From DASZMX01 sp035551475 (GTDB taxonomy: Bacteria > Verrucomicrobiota > Verrucomicrobiia > Limisphaerales > Palsa-1400), in assembly GCA_035551475.1 (NCBI GenBank), contig DASZMX010000027.1:1-34960 (forward strand): 34,960 bases of DNA, written 5' to 3'. Below, in pieces: positions 15,910 through 24,533 of the stretch; the first letter of the stretch is position 1; each line of letters opens with the position of its first letter. The notes under the pieces are model-generated. The model was not told where the DNA came from, searched no databases, and saw nothing but the letters and a program-made list of their open reading frames with translations. Both the position numbers and the translations under genes were made by a program.

Positions 15910-18426
15910 ATGCAAATGAACACCGCTACACCAAAACTACATCGACTTGTCAAACTAACCGCCATGTCGGCGACTCTGGCTGTATTGGCCGGCGCCGCCC
16001 AGGCCCAGGTCACTTATCAACAGGTGACCAATGGCTTGGTTGACTACTATCCATTGGATATTGTCGTTACCAATGGCACAACCATCACTACGCCTGACTA
16101 CATTGGCGGGCGAGACATGATCCTGAACAACATGAACAGCGGCAACCTGGTGGCCGCCACCCGGCCCACGCTCAACGCCGCCAGCACCAACGCCTGCCTG
16201 AATTTCTCGCAAGTGGGCGGCCCGACGTTGATCTATTATGCGTCGAAAGGCCAGAATGCGGTGGATGGCTCCGGCGATTTCTTGCCGTTCTGCAATCAAC
16301 TCAACGCCTCGATGAGTTTTTGGGTCAAGGTCACGGCGTCCGGCGGTTATAACGACACGCGCTTCTTCGGCGAGTGCGACAATAGCAGCGGGCAGTCCGG
16401 GCCCATCTGGCTGTGGGGCAGCAGCAGCGGAGGCAATGGCATTAGCACGGATCAGCACATGCATTTCCTCTTCCGTGAAAACTCTGGTGGCGCTGTGCCC
16501 TTCGAGACCTTGGTGGATGGAACCTACCAGGCGCCATTTGAAGGATATTATTGGGTGCAGGGAAATAGCTTTACCGCCGCCAATCCGCTGGATGGCAGTT
16601 GGCATATGTTGACGATGACGATCGACACCAATCGCGTCATCGATATCTATGTCGACGGCGTGCGCGACGCGGGCCCAGGCTCGACCGGGGCCACGGCCTA
16701 CACCGATGCCAACGGCAACCCGAACTGGGGTCCCGATGTGCCGCTGACGAACACGTATTACACCACAAATATGTATTCGGCCACGATCAGCTCCAATCCT
16801 CCTCCCAACGGCTATGTCCGCTGGATGTGGAATGCCACATTCAAGACCGGCAACACGGCCTTCGGCGGATTCAAGCGCAACGCCGCGTTCAACGGCGGCA
16901 TCCCCACTCTTATGGACGACATTGCGTTTTGGAAGCGAAAGCTGAACAGCAATGAAATCATGTTTGTTTACACGAATGGATTGCCCGGAATTCAAATCAA
17001 CCGTCCGCTGGAGATCAAGAGCTTCGCGGCTGACTTCCCGGAGGTGGGGGCGGGCGACACCGTCAGATTGAGTTGGAGTGTCACTGGCGCAAACACCAAT
17101 AGCGGCGGCCTTGTGATCAGTGGTGTGGGCGACGTCAGCCAGCTTGGGCTGACCGCATCGACCAATTTCAAAGTCACCGCTAACCAGACCTTCACGTTGA
17201 CCGCGCATAATGGCGTGGCGCCGGACGTCTCCGCTTCCGCGTCGATCAAGACGTTCGACGGTGTCGATTCCAACTGGCATTTGATTCAACGCTTTGACGG
17301 CGTTTTTGCTGATACATCTTCCAGCCCGACCGGCATCTCCGGGAATGGGTGGACTAGCGACGTGTCTGATTATCGCGGCCAATTCGAACAGTGGAATGTC
17401 GTCACCTTAAATTCCGGCAATGGCTCCAATAAGGTCTTGACCCCCAGAAACGGTTACACCGCCGACGTCAACTCCATCACCGGATTTGATTCCCGCGGCG
17501 CCACCGCTTATGGAGCGCTGAACGGACTGACTCTGTCTCCTGGGCAAATGAGGACGCTGTTCTTCCGTTTTTCCCTCCAGGAAGCTCCGGCTGGCAACCT
17601 AAACGGCACGCCTGTCTTTAGCGACATGGACTTTAACGTCGGTGTGACGGATTCCGGCCTGATTGGCCCGTTCCAAAGCCTGGTGTATCCGGCGAATGTT
17701 GGGCCGCAACTTAAAGTTTATCGCAGTTCTGGCGGTAACTTTGACGGCAGCGGCCTGTTCAATGTTTACGCCGGTGATTTCAGCGGCACGAGCGCCGGGA
17801 CAACGAACAGCTTCTCCTACACGACCGCCGTGGATCCGGCCGGCTTGCAGACCAACGTCAATTATTATGTCTGGATGGACATCTCGAATGATAACACCCA
17901 CTTGGTGGTCAATAGCGATGGCACTTCCAACACCGTCAACATGGCCGTCTATTCCGTGTGGATGCAAAAGCAGGGCGGCGTCCGCACAAATCTGTTCTCC
18001 GGTTATCATGCTGATCGCGACTACGCCACGTTCAATGTCCAGGACATTCCGACGCCCTTCCTGGATAAAGTGTTTGTGGACATCGGCGACGAAGACATCA
18101 CCACCGGCACGGCTGGCGCCTACATCGGCACGAACATGATCGCGGTGGATGACTTCTACCTGAGCAAGGCCGGTTTCAATTCTTCCATCCCGCGGCTGTT
18201 TGATATCACAGCCGTCGCGAAGAATCCTTCCGGCGTGACCATTAAATGGGATTCATTGGGCTCGATGTACGGAACCAACACCTACACGATCCAACGGAAA
18301 TCGGCTCTGACCGATGCGACATGGACGACGTTGGCGAAAGTTCCGTCGGATGGCGATTCTACGACCTATACGGACGCCACGGTTCAGTCTGGATCGGCCG
18401 CCTACTATCGGATCAACTGGCCGTAG
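15910..18426 (+). CDS. Large secreted LamG/concanavalin-like protein, function unknown
   Basis: An 838-residue protein with a signal peptide (TAMSATLAVLAGAAQAQ, cut near residue 33). Region 36-360 is a LamG/laminin-G-like jellyroll (LVDYYPLDIVV, MSFWVKVTASGG, WHMLTMTIDTNRVIDIYVDG, MDDIAFWKRKLNSNEI). An Ig-like segment (about 362-450; FAADFPEVGAGDTVRLSW) and a second concanavalin-like region (about 455-755) follow. The C-terminal 75 residues are Fn3-like (ITAVAKNPSGVTIKWDS ... YYRINWP). No catalytic motif and no PEP-CTERM or other sorting tail is seen. Asn/Thr-rich beta-sandwich composition suggests a glycan-binding or cell-surface protein. It lies directly after pseudopilin 2 and is closed by a strong terminator. 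Confidence 0.75.
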   Translation: MQMNTATPKLHRLVKLTAMSATLAVLAGAAQAQVTYQQVTNGLVDYYPLDIVVTNGTTITTPDYIGGRDMILNNMNSGNLVAATRPTLNAASTNACLNFSQVGGPTLIYYASKGQNAVDGSGDFLPFCNQLNASMSFWVKVTASGGYNDTRFFGECDNSSGQSGPIWLWGSSSGGNGISTDQHMHFLFRENSGGAVPFETLVDGTYQAPFEGYYWVQGNSFTAANPLDGSWHMLTMTIDTNRVIDIYVDGVRDAGPGSTGATAYTDANGNPNWGPDVPLTNTYYTTNMYSATISSNPPPNGYVRWMWNATFKTGNTAFGGFKRNAAFNGGIPTLMDDIAFWKRKLNSNEIMFVYTNGLPGIQINRPLEIKSFAADFPEVGAGDTVRLSWSVTGANTNSGGLVISGVGDVSQLGLTASTNFKVTANQTFTLTAHNGVAPDVSASASIKTFDGVDSNWHLIQRFDGVFADTSSSPTGISGNGWTSDVSDYRGQFEQWNVVTLNSGNGSNKVLTPRNGYTADVNSITGFDSRGATAYGALNGLTLSPGQMRTLFFRFSLQEAPAGNLNGTPVFSDMDFNVGVTDSGLIGPFQSLVYPANVGPQLKVYRSSGGNFDGSGLFNVYAGDFSGTSAGTTNSFSYTTAVDPAGLQTNVNYYVWMDISNDNTHLVVNSDGTSNTVNMAVYSVWMQKQGGVRTNLFSGYHADRDYATFNVQDIPTPFLDKVFVDIGDEDITTGTAGAYIGTNMIAVDDFYLSKAGFNSSIPRLFDITAVAKNPSGVTIKWDSLGSMYGTNTYTIQRKSALTDATWTTLAKVPSDGDSTTYTDATVQSGSAAYYRINWP

Positions 18427-18456
18427 CCAGCGCCTGGAACCCAAGGGTTTCGCTTC

Positions 18457-18494
18457 GCGCTGGCAGGAGCCGCTGCTCCTGCCAGCGCTTTTTT
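18457..18494 (+). terminator. Strong rho-independent terminator after the LamG gene
   Basis: A perfect 14-bp stem (18457-18470 with 18475-18488; GCGCTGGCAGGAGC), a CGCT loop and six T residues. It ends pseudopilin operon 2 and separates it from the kinase gene. Confidence 0.93.
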
Positions 18495-18540
18495 ATGCGC
18501 ATATCTCAATCGTTGCGATGGTTGTGGATAATCTCGTAGA

Positions 18541-21500
18541 ATGACCGCGATGGCCCGTTATCCCCAAGCTGCCCGTCATGCCGGGCAGATCCTGCTCGGT
18601 TTGCTTGCCTTGGGCGGCGCGTTTTCTTCCACGGCTGCGTCGCCTGCCATAACTAACCTCTCGGCCTTGACGGAGGCCCTGCGATACGGACGGTCAGGCA
18701 ACCATGACATCGCGCTCGACGTCGTGGTCTGTGCGGAGAGCCGATCCGATCTGGGGGTCATGATCGTGCAAGACCAGACGGGGACCGAACTGTTGGAGCT
18801 GGGGAAGTTTGACCCGGAGATTCGCGCCGGCGAACGGGTTCATATTGAATGCGCGAATTGCTTGTTGCGAAAGCGCAATTTAGGAATCCAGCTTTCGGCT
18901 CCTCCAGTCGTCAATGATGATGGCACGCATAATCGGCGCACGGTTAGCGGATCGGTGGATTTGCGAGCCGGACTCAATCCTATCTGCCTTGAGTGGTTTA
19001 ATTGCTCAGGCCCGTTTGGCCTGCAACTTTCGTATGCCATTGATGGTGGCGATCCGCGCATCGTGGGTCTCTCGGAGCTTTGGCACAGAGACGGCGGCGC
19101 CGCCGCCATCGACGGCTGCCAGTTGGGCCTAAATGCTGATTTTTATGAGGGCTACTATGAAGCCCTGCCTGATTTCTCCCTGCTGAAGCCGGTCAAGAGC
19201 GCCCGAGTGCAGAATTTCGATCTCAATCTTCGGCCGCACGACGAAATGGTGGCTATTCGGTTCAGCGGTTATTTTAAGGCCCCTTCCAGTGGGCGCTATA
19301 CCTTTTGCTTGAATTCCGACGATGGGAGCCAATTGTTTTTGGGCGCGCCGGAACTCTCCGTTTCATCGCGGGGGTTGGTCCAGGCGCCGGCGCCAGAGCC
19401 CGTCTTTTGTGGGGACGCCATGAGCGGGCCGTTTGAACAATTGTGGGGGACGGTCGAAGGCCGAGTCAGCTTTGTCTCGAGCACAGCCCGCGGCCTGAAG
19501 TTCGAATTGCGTGGAGGCCAAAATGCCGTGTTGGTGGATGTGGCCGACGCCGACGGCCAGGCTCCATTCGCACTTCTGAATGCGCGCGTGAAAGTTAGCG
19601 GGTTGGGCCGCGCTGCCCTCATGCCGGATCAGCGTCCGCGGCTGGGAAGGTTCTCGGTTGCCAGCTCCCGTGAGATTGTTGTGCTGGACTCCTCGCAAAC
19701 GGACGATAAAACGCTGCGGCTGCTGACATCCATCGCTGATGTCCGGCGCCTATCGATTGACGAAGCCGACCGCGGATGGCCCGTGCGGCTGCGCGGGACT
19801 GTCACCGGCGCCAAAATCCAGACTTACGTGCATTGGCTCTCGCTGCAGGACGACACGCATGGCATTTTTATTGACCTGGATTCGATGGCGGATGCGGTGG
19901 CCTCTGCCGCCCCCTATCCGGGAGAGTTCTGGGAGATTCAAGGCCATACGGCTCCCGGGGATTTTGCCCCGATCGTCATTGCGGAGAAAATGGCGTTTCT
20001 GGGGAAAGGACATTTTCCCGAGCCGGCTCGTCCCACTTGGGCTGACCTTCTCAACGGCAGCTACGACGCCCAATGGGCCGAACTGCAAGGTGTGGTCACA
20101 GACGTCCAAAGCAACCGGGTCACGTTGCTTTTGCCCGAGGGACGGTTGGAGGTTCAGATGGACCAGCACTTTGAATCTGAACTGGCCGCCTATCTTAAGG
20201 CTGTCATACGAATTCGAGGCGTGCTTTATGCCGTCTGGAACGCCCAAAGTCGGGAAGTTCAGGTGGGAAAGGCGCTGATGCGCAATGCCTCCGTCGAAGT
20301 GAAAGCTGCCGCCCCGGTCGATCCTTTTGACGCCGTCTTAAAAAGCCCGCGCGCGTTGTTGTTGTTCGATGCGCAAGCAGACGCGTTTCGCCGGGTGAAG
20401 ATCCAAGGAAAAGTTGTGCACGCGGATCTGGCCCAGGTCTTTCTTAGCTCCGGCGACGTCGGCATGCGCGTGTTGCTGGGAAGCAAGGCAGATGTTCATC
20501 CAGGCGATTTCGTGGAAGCCGTCGGTTTTCCCGACCTGAGCAAGACCGCGCCTTTGTTGCGGGAGGCGGCGCTCCGTAAGATTGGAGCGGGACCCTTGCC
20601 CGCGGCCAAAAGCATTGGTGGCGCGGAATTGCTCGATCCATCGCTCGATTCAACCTTGGTGAAGATCGATGGCGTCTTGCTCGGTTGGCATTATTCGGAT
20701 GGGGCATGCATTCTGGAGATGCAATCGGGCGTGCATTTGTACGTCGCCCGCCTGGCCTCAGCGGGAGCCGTGGAGCCATCGTTGCGTGCCGGCAGCAAGC
20801 TGGCCTTGGAGGGCGTTTATGTGAGACGCGAGAGCAGTCAGAATTGGAATTCCGGCGCCGGTTCCTTCGAGATTTTGCTAAACTCCGCGTCCAATATCGT
20901 GGTTCTTTCGCAGCCGCCTTGGTGGACACTGCGACGCCTGCTGCTGGTGGTGGGAGCCCTGGTCACGATTCTCGCCGCCGCGTTTGGGTGGATCACGCAG
21001 TTGAAACGTCTGGTGGAACAGCGCACCAGGCAGTTGCGCCATGAAGTTCGCGAGCGCGAACGCGTGGAAAAACAGGCGGCGGTGGAATCCGAACGCTCGC
21101 GCATCGCCAAGGATTTGCACGATGATCTGGGTTCAAGCCTCACGGAAATCGGCGTATTGGCCAAAAAAGGGCAAAGGCTTCGCTCCCTGGAAGATTTTAA
21201 TGACCTCTTTCGTTCCATCGGCCAAAAGGCGCGCGGCTTGGTCACAGCGTTGGATGTGATTGTGTGGGCGGTAAATCCAGAGGACAACACGCTGCAATCC
21301 GTAGCCGACTATTTGAGCGATTTTGCGGCCGAATTCCTCTCTCATTCGGAAGTGGCTTGCCGCTTCGATATTCCGGTGCAGCTGCCTGCCGTATCGCTGG
21401 AGGGGCGTGTCCGGCATGATTTGCTGGTGGCCGTCAAAGAAACACTAAATAACGTCGTTCGGCATGCGCATGCGGGCGAGATTCAATTCAGGATTCGGAT

Positions 21501-21720
21501 CACCGACGGTCAACTTGAGATTGTCATCATTGACGACGGATTGGGATTTGACCAGGCGACGTTGTGTTATGGCAATGGATTGCGAAATTTGCCGCTGCGC
21601 CTTTCCGGCCTGGGCGGTCGCTACGACGTTACGTCAAGCCCCGGGCGGGGAACCAAAGTCGCCATCAGCCTGCCGCTGTTCCGGAATCGCGATGGTGTTG
21701 TTTCAGCCGATCAGGCATGA
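18541..21720 (+). CDS. Membrane histidine kinase, NarL type, with PA14 and OB-like periplasmic modules
   Basis: A 1059-residue sensor kinase. A signal/anchor (about 12-36) leads into a very large extracytoplasmic part (to about 793). It contains a PA14-like domain (about 198-275; LNADFYEGYYEALPDF, GRYTFCLNSDDGSQLFLG), a likely carbohydrate-binding fold, and five or six repeats resembling OB-fold modules (near 55-120, 303-360, 415-485, 512-575, 616-680 and 703-780; e.g. VRLRGTVTGAKI, AELQGVVTDVQSN, VKIQGKVVHADL). A single membrane helix (about 798-818) is followed by a HisKA_3 dimerisation helix with phospho-acceptor His860 (KDLHDDLGSSLTEIG) and a HATPase domain (N-box ETLNNVVRHAH about 967; IDDGLGFD about 997). 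It is followed directly by its probable partner regulator. ATG at 18550 is an alternative start. Confidence 0.9.
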   Translation: MTAMARYPQAARHAGQILLGLLALGGAFSSTAASPAITNLSALTEALRYGRSGNHDIALDVVVCAESRSDLGVMIVQDQTGTELLELGKFDPEIRAGERVHIECANCLLRKRNLGIQLSAPPVVNDDGTHNRRTVSGSVDLRAGLNPICLEWFNCSGPFGLQLSYAIDGGDPRIVGLSELWHRDGGAAAIDGCQLGLNADFYEGYYEALPDFSLLKPVKSARVQNFDLNLRPHDEMVAIRFSGYFKAPSSGRYTFCLNSDDGSQLFLGAPELSVSSRGLVQAPAPEPVFCGDAMSGPFEQLWGTVEGRVSFVSSTARGLKFELRGGQNAVLVDVADADGQAPFALLNARVKVSGLGRAALMPDQRPRLGRFSVASSREIVVLDSSQTDDKTLRLLTSIADVRRLSIDEADRGWPVRLRGTVTGAKIQTYVHWLSLQDDTHGIFIDLDSMADAVASAAPYPGEFWEIQGHTAPGDFAPIVIAEKMAFLGKGHFPEPARPTWADLLNGSYDAQWAELQGVVTDVQSNRVTLLLPEGRLEVQMDQHFESELAAYLKAVIRIRGVLYAVWNAQSREVQVGKALMRNASVEVKAAAPVDPFDAVLKSPRALLLFDAQADAFRRVKIQGKVVHADLAQVFLSSGDVGMRVLLGSKADVHPGDFVEAVGFPDLSKTAPLLREAALRKIGAGPLPAAKSIGGAELLDPSLDSTLVKIDGVLLGWHYSDGACILEMQSGVHLYVARLASAGAVEPSLRAGSKLALEGVYVRRESSQNWNSGAGSFEILLNSASNIVVLSQPPWWTLRRLLLVVGALVTILAAAFGWITQLKRLVEQRTRQLRHEVRERERVEKQAAVESERSRIAKDLHDDLGSSLTEIGVLAKKGQRLRSLEDFNDLFRSIGQKARGLVTALDVIVWAVNPEDNTLQSVADYLSDFAAEFLSHSEVACRFDIPVQLPAVSLEGRVRHDLLVAVKETLNNVVRHAHAGEIQFRIRITDGQLEIVIIDDGLGFDQATLCYGNGLRNLPLRLSGLGGRYDVTSSPGRGTKVAISLPLFRNRDGVVSADQA

Positions 21721-21737
21721 TATGACATTTGGCATAT
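21720..21737. promoter_or_regulatory. 7-4-7 inverted repeat, copy d, at the kinase/regulator junction
   Basis: ATATGAC-ATTT-GGCATAT, one mismatch from the perfect form. It overlaps the last base of the kinase stop codon and the proposed regulator ATG (21722). If translation instead begins at the ATG at 21764, the site lies wholly in the intercistronic leader. Confidence 0.4.
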
Positions 21738-22501
21738 ATCCTTTTGTCACACCCGGGTCCAAAATGGGGCGCTTGAAGACCGCCGCCATACCTTCATCCG
21801 ATCTCGCTGTTGCCGTTACGCCTGCGGCGGCTGATAATGCGGTGACCAAAGTCGCTATCGTCGAGGATAATCCCACGCTGCGCCAGTATCTTTCGGAATT
21901 AGTGGGGTCCACCACGGGCCATCGTTGCGTTTGCGCCTGCGCTTCCGCTGAGGAGGCGTGGGTGATGATTCCCGATCAGCTCCCGGACGTTGTGCTGATG
22001 GATATTCATTTGCCGGGTGAATCTGGTATTGCCTGCACGGCGCGCCTGCGTCAAACCATGCCCACCGTTCAGGTGATCATGCTGACGGTTTACAAAGACA
22101 TAAAAATGATCTTCCAGGCGCTTAAGGCGGGAGCCTGCGGCTATCTGCTTAAGCGTTCCGACGAAAAGGAAATTCTCGAAGCCATCGCCGAGGTGCGCGC
22201 GGGCGGCGCTCCCATGACGAGTCAAGTCGCCCGCATGGTCGTGCGATCCTTTCTGGAAGAGTCCACCGCCTCATCCGTGACGGAGGAGCTTTCGCCGCGG
22301 GAAATGCAGATTCTCGCCTCGGTCGCCAAAGGCCGGTCCAACAAGGAAATTGCCTCCGAATTAAACATCAGTGTGGGCACCGTGCGCATCCACCTCATGC
22401 ATGTTTACGAAAAGCTCCATGTCCATTGCCGCACCGAGGCCGCCGCTAAATATTTCGAAAACAAACCGCCGCGGAATGTTGGGGAAATGGGGCTGCTTTG
22501 A
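21722..22501 (+). CDS. NarL/LuxR-type response regulator
   Basis: A 259-residue two-component regulator from the ATG at 21722; the frame is open further upstream inside the kinase gene, but that stretch does not resemble a receiver. ATG at 21764 is also possible, since the receiver itself begins near residue 42. Receiver: acidic pocket Glu48-Asp49 (VAIVEDNPTLRQYL), phospho-acceptor Asp94 (VVLMDIHLPGESG), Thr122 and Lys144 (GYLLKRS). A GerE/LuxR helix-turn-helix occupies about 190-245 (LSPREMQILASVAKGRSNKEIASELNISVGTVRIHL). It begins one base after the kinase stop, so the two are translationally linked and probably a cognate pair. Its regulon is unknown; the 7-4-7 inverted repeats are candidate targets. 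Confidence 0.92.
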   Translation: MTFGIYPFVTPGSKMGRLKTAAIPSSDLAVAVTPAAADNAVTKVAIVEDNPTLRQYLSELVGSTTGHRCVCACASAEEAWVMIPDQLPDVVLMDIHLPGESGIACTARLRQTMPTVQVIMLTVYKDIKMIFQALKAGACGYLLKRSDEKEILEAIAEVRAGGAPMTSQVARMVVRSFLEESTASSVTEELSPREMQILASVAKGRSNKEIASELNISVGTVRIHLMHVYEKLHVHCRTEAAAKYFENKPPRNVGEMGLL

Positions 22502-22747
22502 CTTGTTCCGTAGTCTGATCCGCATTGAGCCCGGTAAGCGGCGCCGAAACTGGCTTCTGCATCACCAACTATGACGTTCGTCATATGGGCAACCTCTTGC
22601 CTGAATAGTAGGCTGGGGCTCTCAATCTTAATGCGCGTACGATGCTCCTTTAGTCGGTGTTGTGTTTGCCGTCCAAAACATCCAGGGCGGACGTTTGGAA
22701 TCTCATCGCGCTCAATTGCAAGGCCGCAACGCCTTTAGCCTGAAGCA
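22502..22747. promoter_or_regulatory. Intergenic region between response regulator and ROK gene
   Basis: A 246-bp gap with no gene. It holds the 7-4-7 copy c (22569-22586) followed at once by a second short inverted repeat GGCAA-CCTC-TTGCC (22588-22601). This is likely the control region of the ROK/AraC/XylR gene set. Confidence 0.45.
22569..22586. promoter_or_regulatory. 7-4-7 inverted repeat operator, copy c
   Basis: CTATGAC-GTTC-GTCATAT: six of seven left-arm bases pair perfectly with the right arm. It sits 162 bp before the ROK start codon. Confidence 0.55.
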
Positions 22748-23947
22748 GTGCGGAAAATAGATTTAGACGACATTCGAGTGGCGACGAGCGGCACCGCCCG
22801 GGTCATTAACACCAGGTTGGTTCTGAGTTTGATTCGCAGGCACCAACCGGTGTCCCGCGCGGACCTCTCTCGGCGCTCCGGCTTGCAGCGCAGCACCGTT
22901 TCCAAGATTGCCGACGATCTTATTGCGTCACGATGGATCAAGGAAAGTGGAGTTGGTTTCCTGCCGCGCGGGCGGAGGCCGAATTTCTTGCAGTTGAATG
23001 ATCAGCGAGTGCGAGTCATTGGCATAAGCATTCAACCCGCCGTGACAACCATTGGAGTGGCTGCGCTCGATTTTCAGTTTGTCCGCAAGGAGGCCATCGC
23101 CACGACGCGGGATTTAAAGGCTTTCCAAGCCGCTCTCGCGCAGCGCCTCAAAGCGATTATGGCGGCGCATCCGGACGATTATTTTGAAGCCATTGGGATT
23201 GCCGTCTCCGGGCGTTTGGATCGGCTGAGCCAGAGGCTTGTGTTCGCGCCGCATCTGCCTTGGGATGGTTGTAACCTTAAACAAGAATTGGAAGCGGCCA
23301 CCGGGTTGCCCGTCGAGATAGAGAACACCGCCAACGCCTGCGCCTCAGCCGAAATTTCGAGCGGGAAATATGGCGAAGGCGTTCGCAATCTTCTCGTGGT
23401 TTCCGTTTCGGAGGGGATTCAAGTCGGGATGGTGTTAAATGGCCAGATGGTGCTCGGACGCCAGGGATTGGCGGGCGAATTTGGACATGTGTGTCTCGAC
23501 GCTGACGGCCCGGTGTGCGCTTGCGGCGGGCGCGGGTGCTGGGAAAGTTTCGCGTCTAACACGGCGGCGGTTAATTATTACGCAGAATTTTTGCGCGCCT
23601 CAGCCGCCCATCCCGCGCGCATCTCCTTTGAGAATCTCCTGAAGCTTGCAGCGCAGAATGACGCGCGCGCGCGCGAAGCTCTCCATCGCATGGCCTTAAG
23701 CTTCGGCGCCGGATTGGCGATGCTGGTCACCGGCTTGGCGCCAGACGTCATCGTCATCGTTGGGGAAGTGACGCGGGCTTGGCCGCAAGTCGGCGAAGTG
23801 GTGAACCAAGTCCTGCGGGAACGCGTGCGTTTGCAATGCATTCCCCGCGTCATTCCTTCCGAAGTCGAGGCTGATTTGCCGCTGCGCGGCGCGGTGGCAT
23901 TGGCTCTGCAAAAGTGCTTCGGGCGCTCCGGGCAAAGTCAATACTAA
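22748..23947 (+). CDS. ROK-family transcriptional regulator
   Basis: A 399-residue ROK (repressor, ORF, kinase) protein starting at GTG 22748. An N-terminal winged helix-turn-helix (about 18-75; RADLSRRSGLQRSTVSKIADDLI) marks it as a NagC/XylR(Gram-positive)-type regulator, followed by two actin-like ROK subdomains. The ROK zinc site is present: His247 (GEFGHV) with Cys257, Cys259 and Cys264 (CACGGRGCWE). In the sugar-kinase active-site block, ENDAN of ROK kinases reads ENTAN here (Thr at about 194), so the catalytic Asp is missing and sugar phosphorylation is unlikely. It probably senses a sugar and represses nearby genes. It is followed 43 bp later by the AraC gene. Confidence 0.9.
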   Translation: MRKIDLDDIRVATSGTARVINTRLVLSLIRRHQPVSRADLSRRSGLQRSTVSKIADDLIASRWIKESGVGFLPRGRRPNFLQLNDQRVRVIGISIQPAVTTIGVAALDFQFVRKEAIATTRDLKAFQAALAQRLKAIMAAHPDDYFEAIGIAVSGRLDRLSQRLVFAPHLPWDGCNLKQELEAATGLPVEIENTANACASAEISSGKYGEGVRNLLVVSVSEGIQVGMVLNGQMVLGRQGLAGEFGHVCLDADGPVCACGGRGCWESFASNTAAVNYYAEFLRASAAHPARISFENLLKLAAQNDARAREALHRMALSFGAGLAMLVTGLAPDVIVIVGEVTRAWPQVGEVVNQVLRERVRLQCIPRVIPSEVEADLPLRGAVALALQKCFGRSGQSQY

Positions 23948-23990
23948 GCAACCCTTTTCGTGAACCAGGCAACTTTATTGTTTTTTCAAT

Positions 23991-24533
23991 ATGTTAAACA
24001 CTGCTCTGAACGCTGTGACCCGTCCGCAGCCGGTCGGCGGGCAGTTTAGGCCGCACTCGGTGGAGCGGGAACCGGAGGCGTCCGCCGCTCCCAGGCTTCA
24101 GGCCCCGGGGCACGCCTGGATCATCCCCAGCAATGACGAAAAGGTCGAACGCAGCGTGGTTTACATGAAGACCCACCTGTCTGAGCCGCTCACGGCCAAG
24201 AAAATAGCCGCCGTCGCCCACGTCTCCTGCTCCCATTTCTTCGTTTTATTCAAGCGGCGCATGCAAAAGTCACCCATCGAATATTTCATAATACTGCGGA
24301 TGGAGGAGGGCGCGCGCCTTCTGGAATACACGCGCATGGCGATCAAGGACGTGGCTTTGGCTGTCGGCTATAAGGATCCCTTTTATTTTTCCCGCCTTTT
24401 CAAGCTGGCGTACAAAATTCCCCCAACGGGTTATCGACTGGCCGCTCAGCAAGCCCGTTCCGGGAACGGATATGGGGCAGCAGCGGGGCTGCGGCACGAT
24501 CGTCAGGTCACTGAGCGTTCCACCGTTTCATGA
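23991..24533 (+). CDS. Short AraC-family transcriptional regulator
   Basis: A 180-residue protein whose only recognisable domain is a C-terminal AraC/XylS double helix-turn-helix (about 48-155): VVYMKTHLSEPLTAKKIAA ... HFFVLFKRRM (first HTH) and AIKDVALAVGYKDPFYFSRLFKL (second HTH, strongly conserved) with the GxxPxxYR end (IPPTGYRLA). The first 45 residues are Pro/Arg-rich and have no sugar-binding cupin, so the effector input is unclear; it may heterodimerise or respond to expression level. Its stop overlaps the start of the XylR-like gene (ATGA), indicating translational coupling. It is a candidate binder of the 21-bp direct repeats. Confidence 0.9.
   Translation: MLNTALNAVTRPQPVGGQFRPHSVEREPEASAAPRLQAPGHAWIIPSNDEKVERSVVYMKTHLSEPLTAKKIAAVAHVSCSHFFVLFKRRMQKSPIEYFIILRMEEGARLLEYTRMAIKDVALAVGYKDPFYFSRLFKLAYKIPPTGYRLAAQQARSGNGYGAAAGLRHDRQVTERSTVS

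Noticed and set aside
15955..17382. A 475-codon open frame on the minus strand
   Set aside because: It lies wholly opposite the LamG gene, has no recognisable motifs, and arises from the Asn/Thr/Gly-rich codon use of that gene; the sense strand has a signal peptide and clear LamG blocks.
15910..18426. PEP-CTERM or type IX sorting signal on the LamG protein
   Set aside because: The protein ends in an Fn3-like strand (YYRINWP) with no PEP motif, transmembrane helix, basic tail or CTD signature.
22586..22601. A sigma54 promoter (TGG-N10-GC type) before the ROK gene
   Set aside because: The GG-N10-GC spacing and TTGC fit, but the rest of the -24 element does not, the match lies inside a short inverted repeat, and no enhancer-binding protein is encoded nearby.
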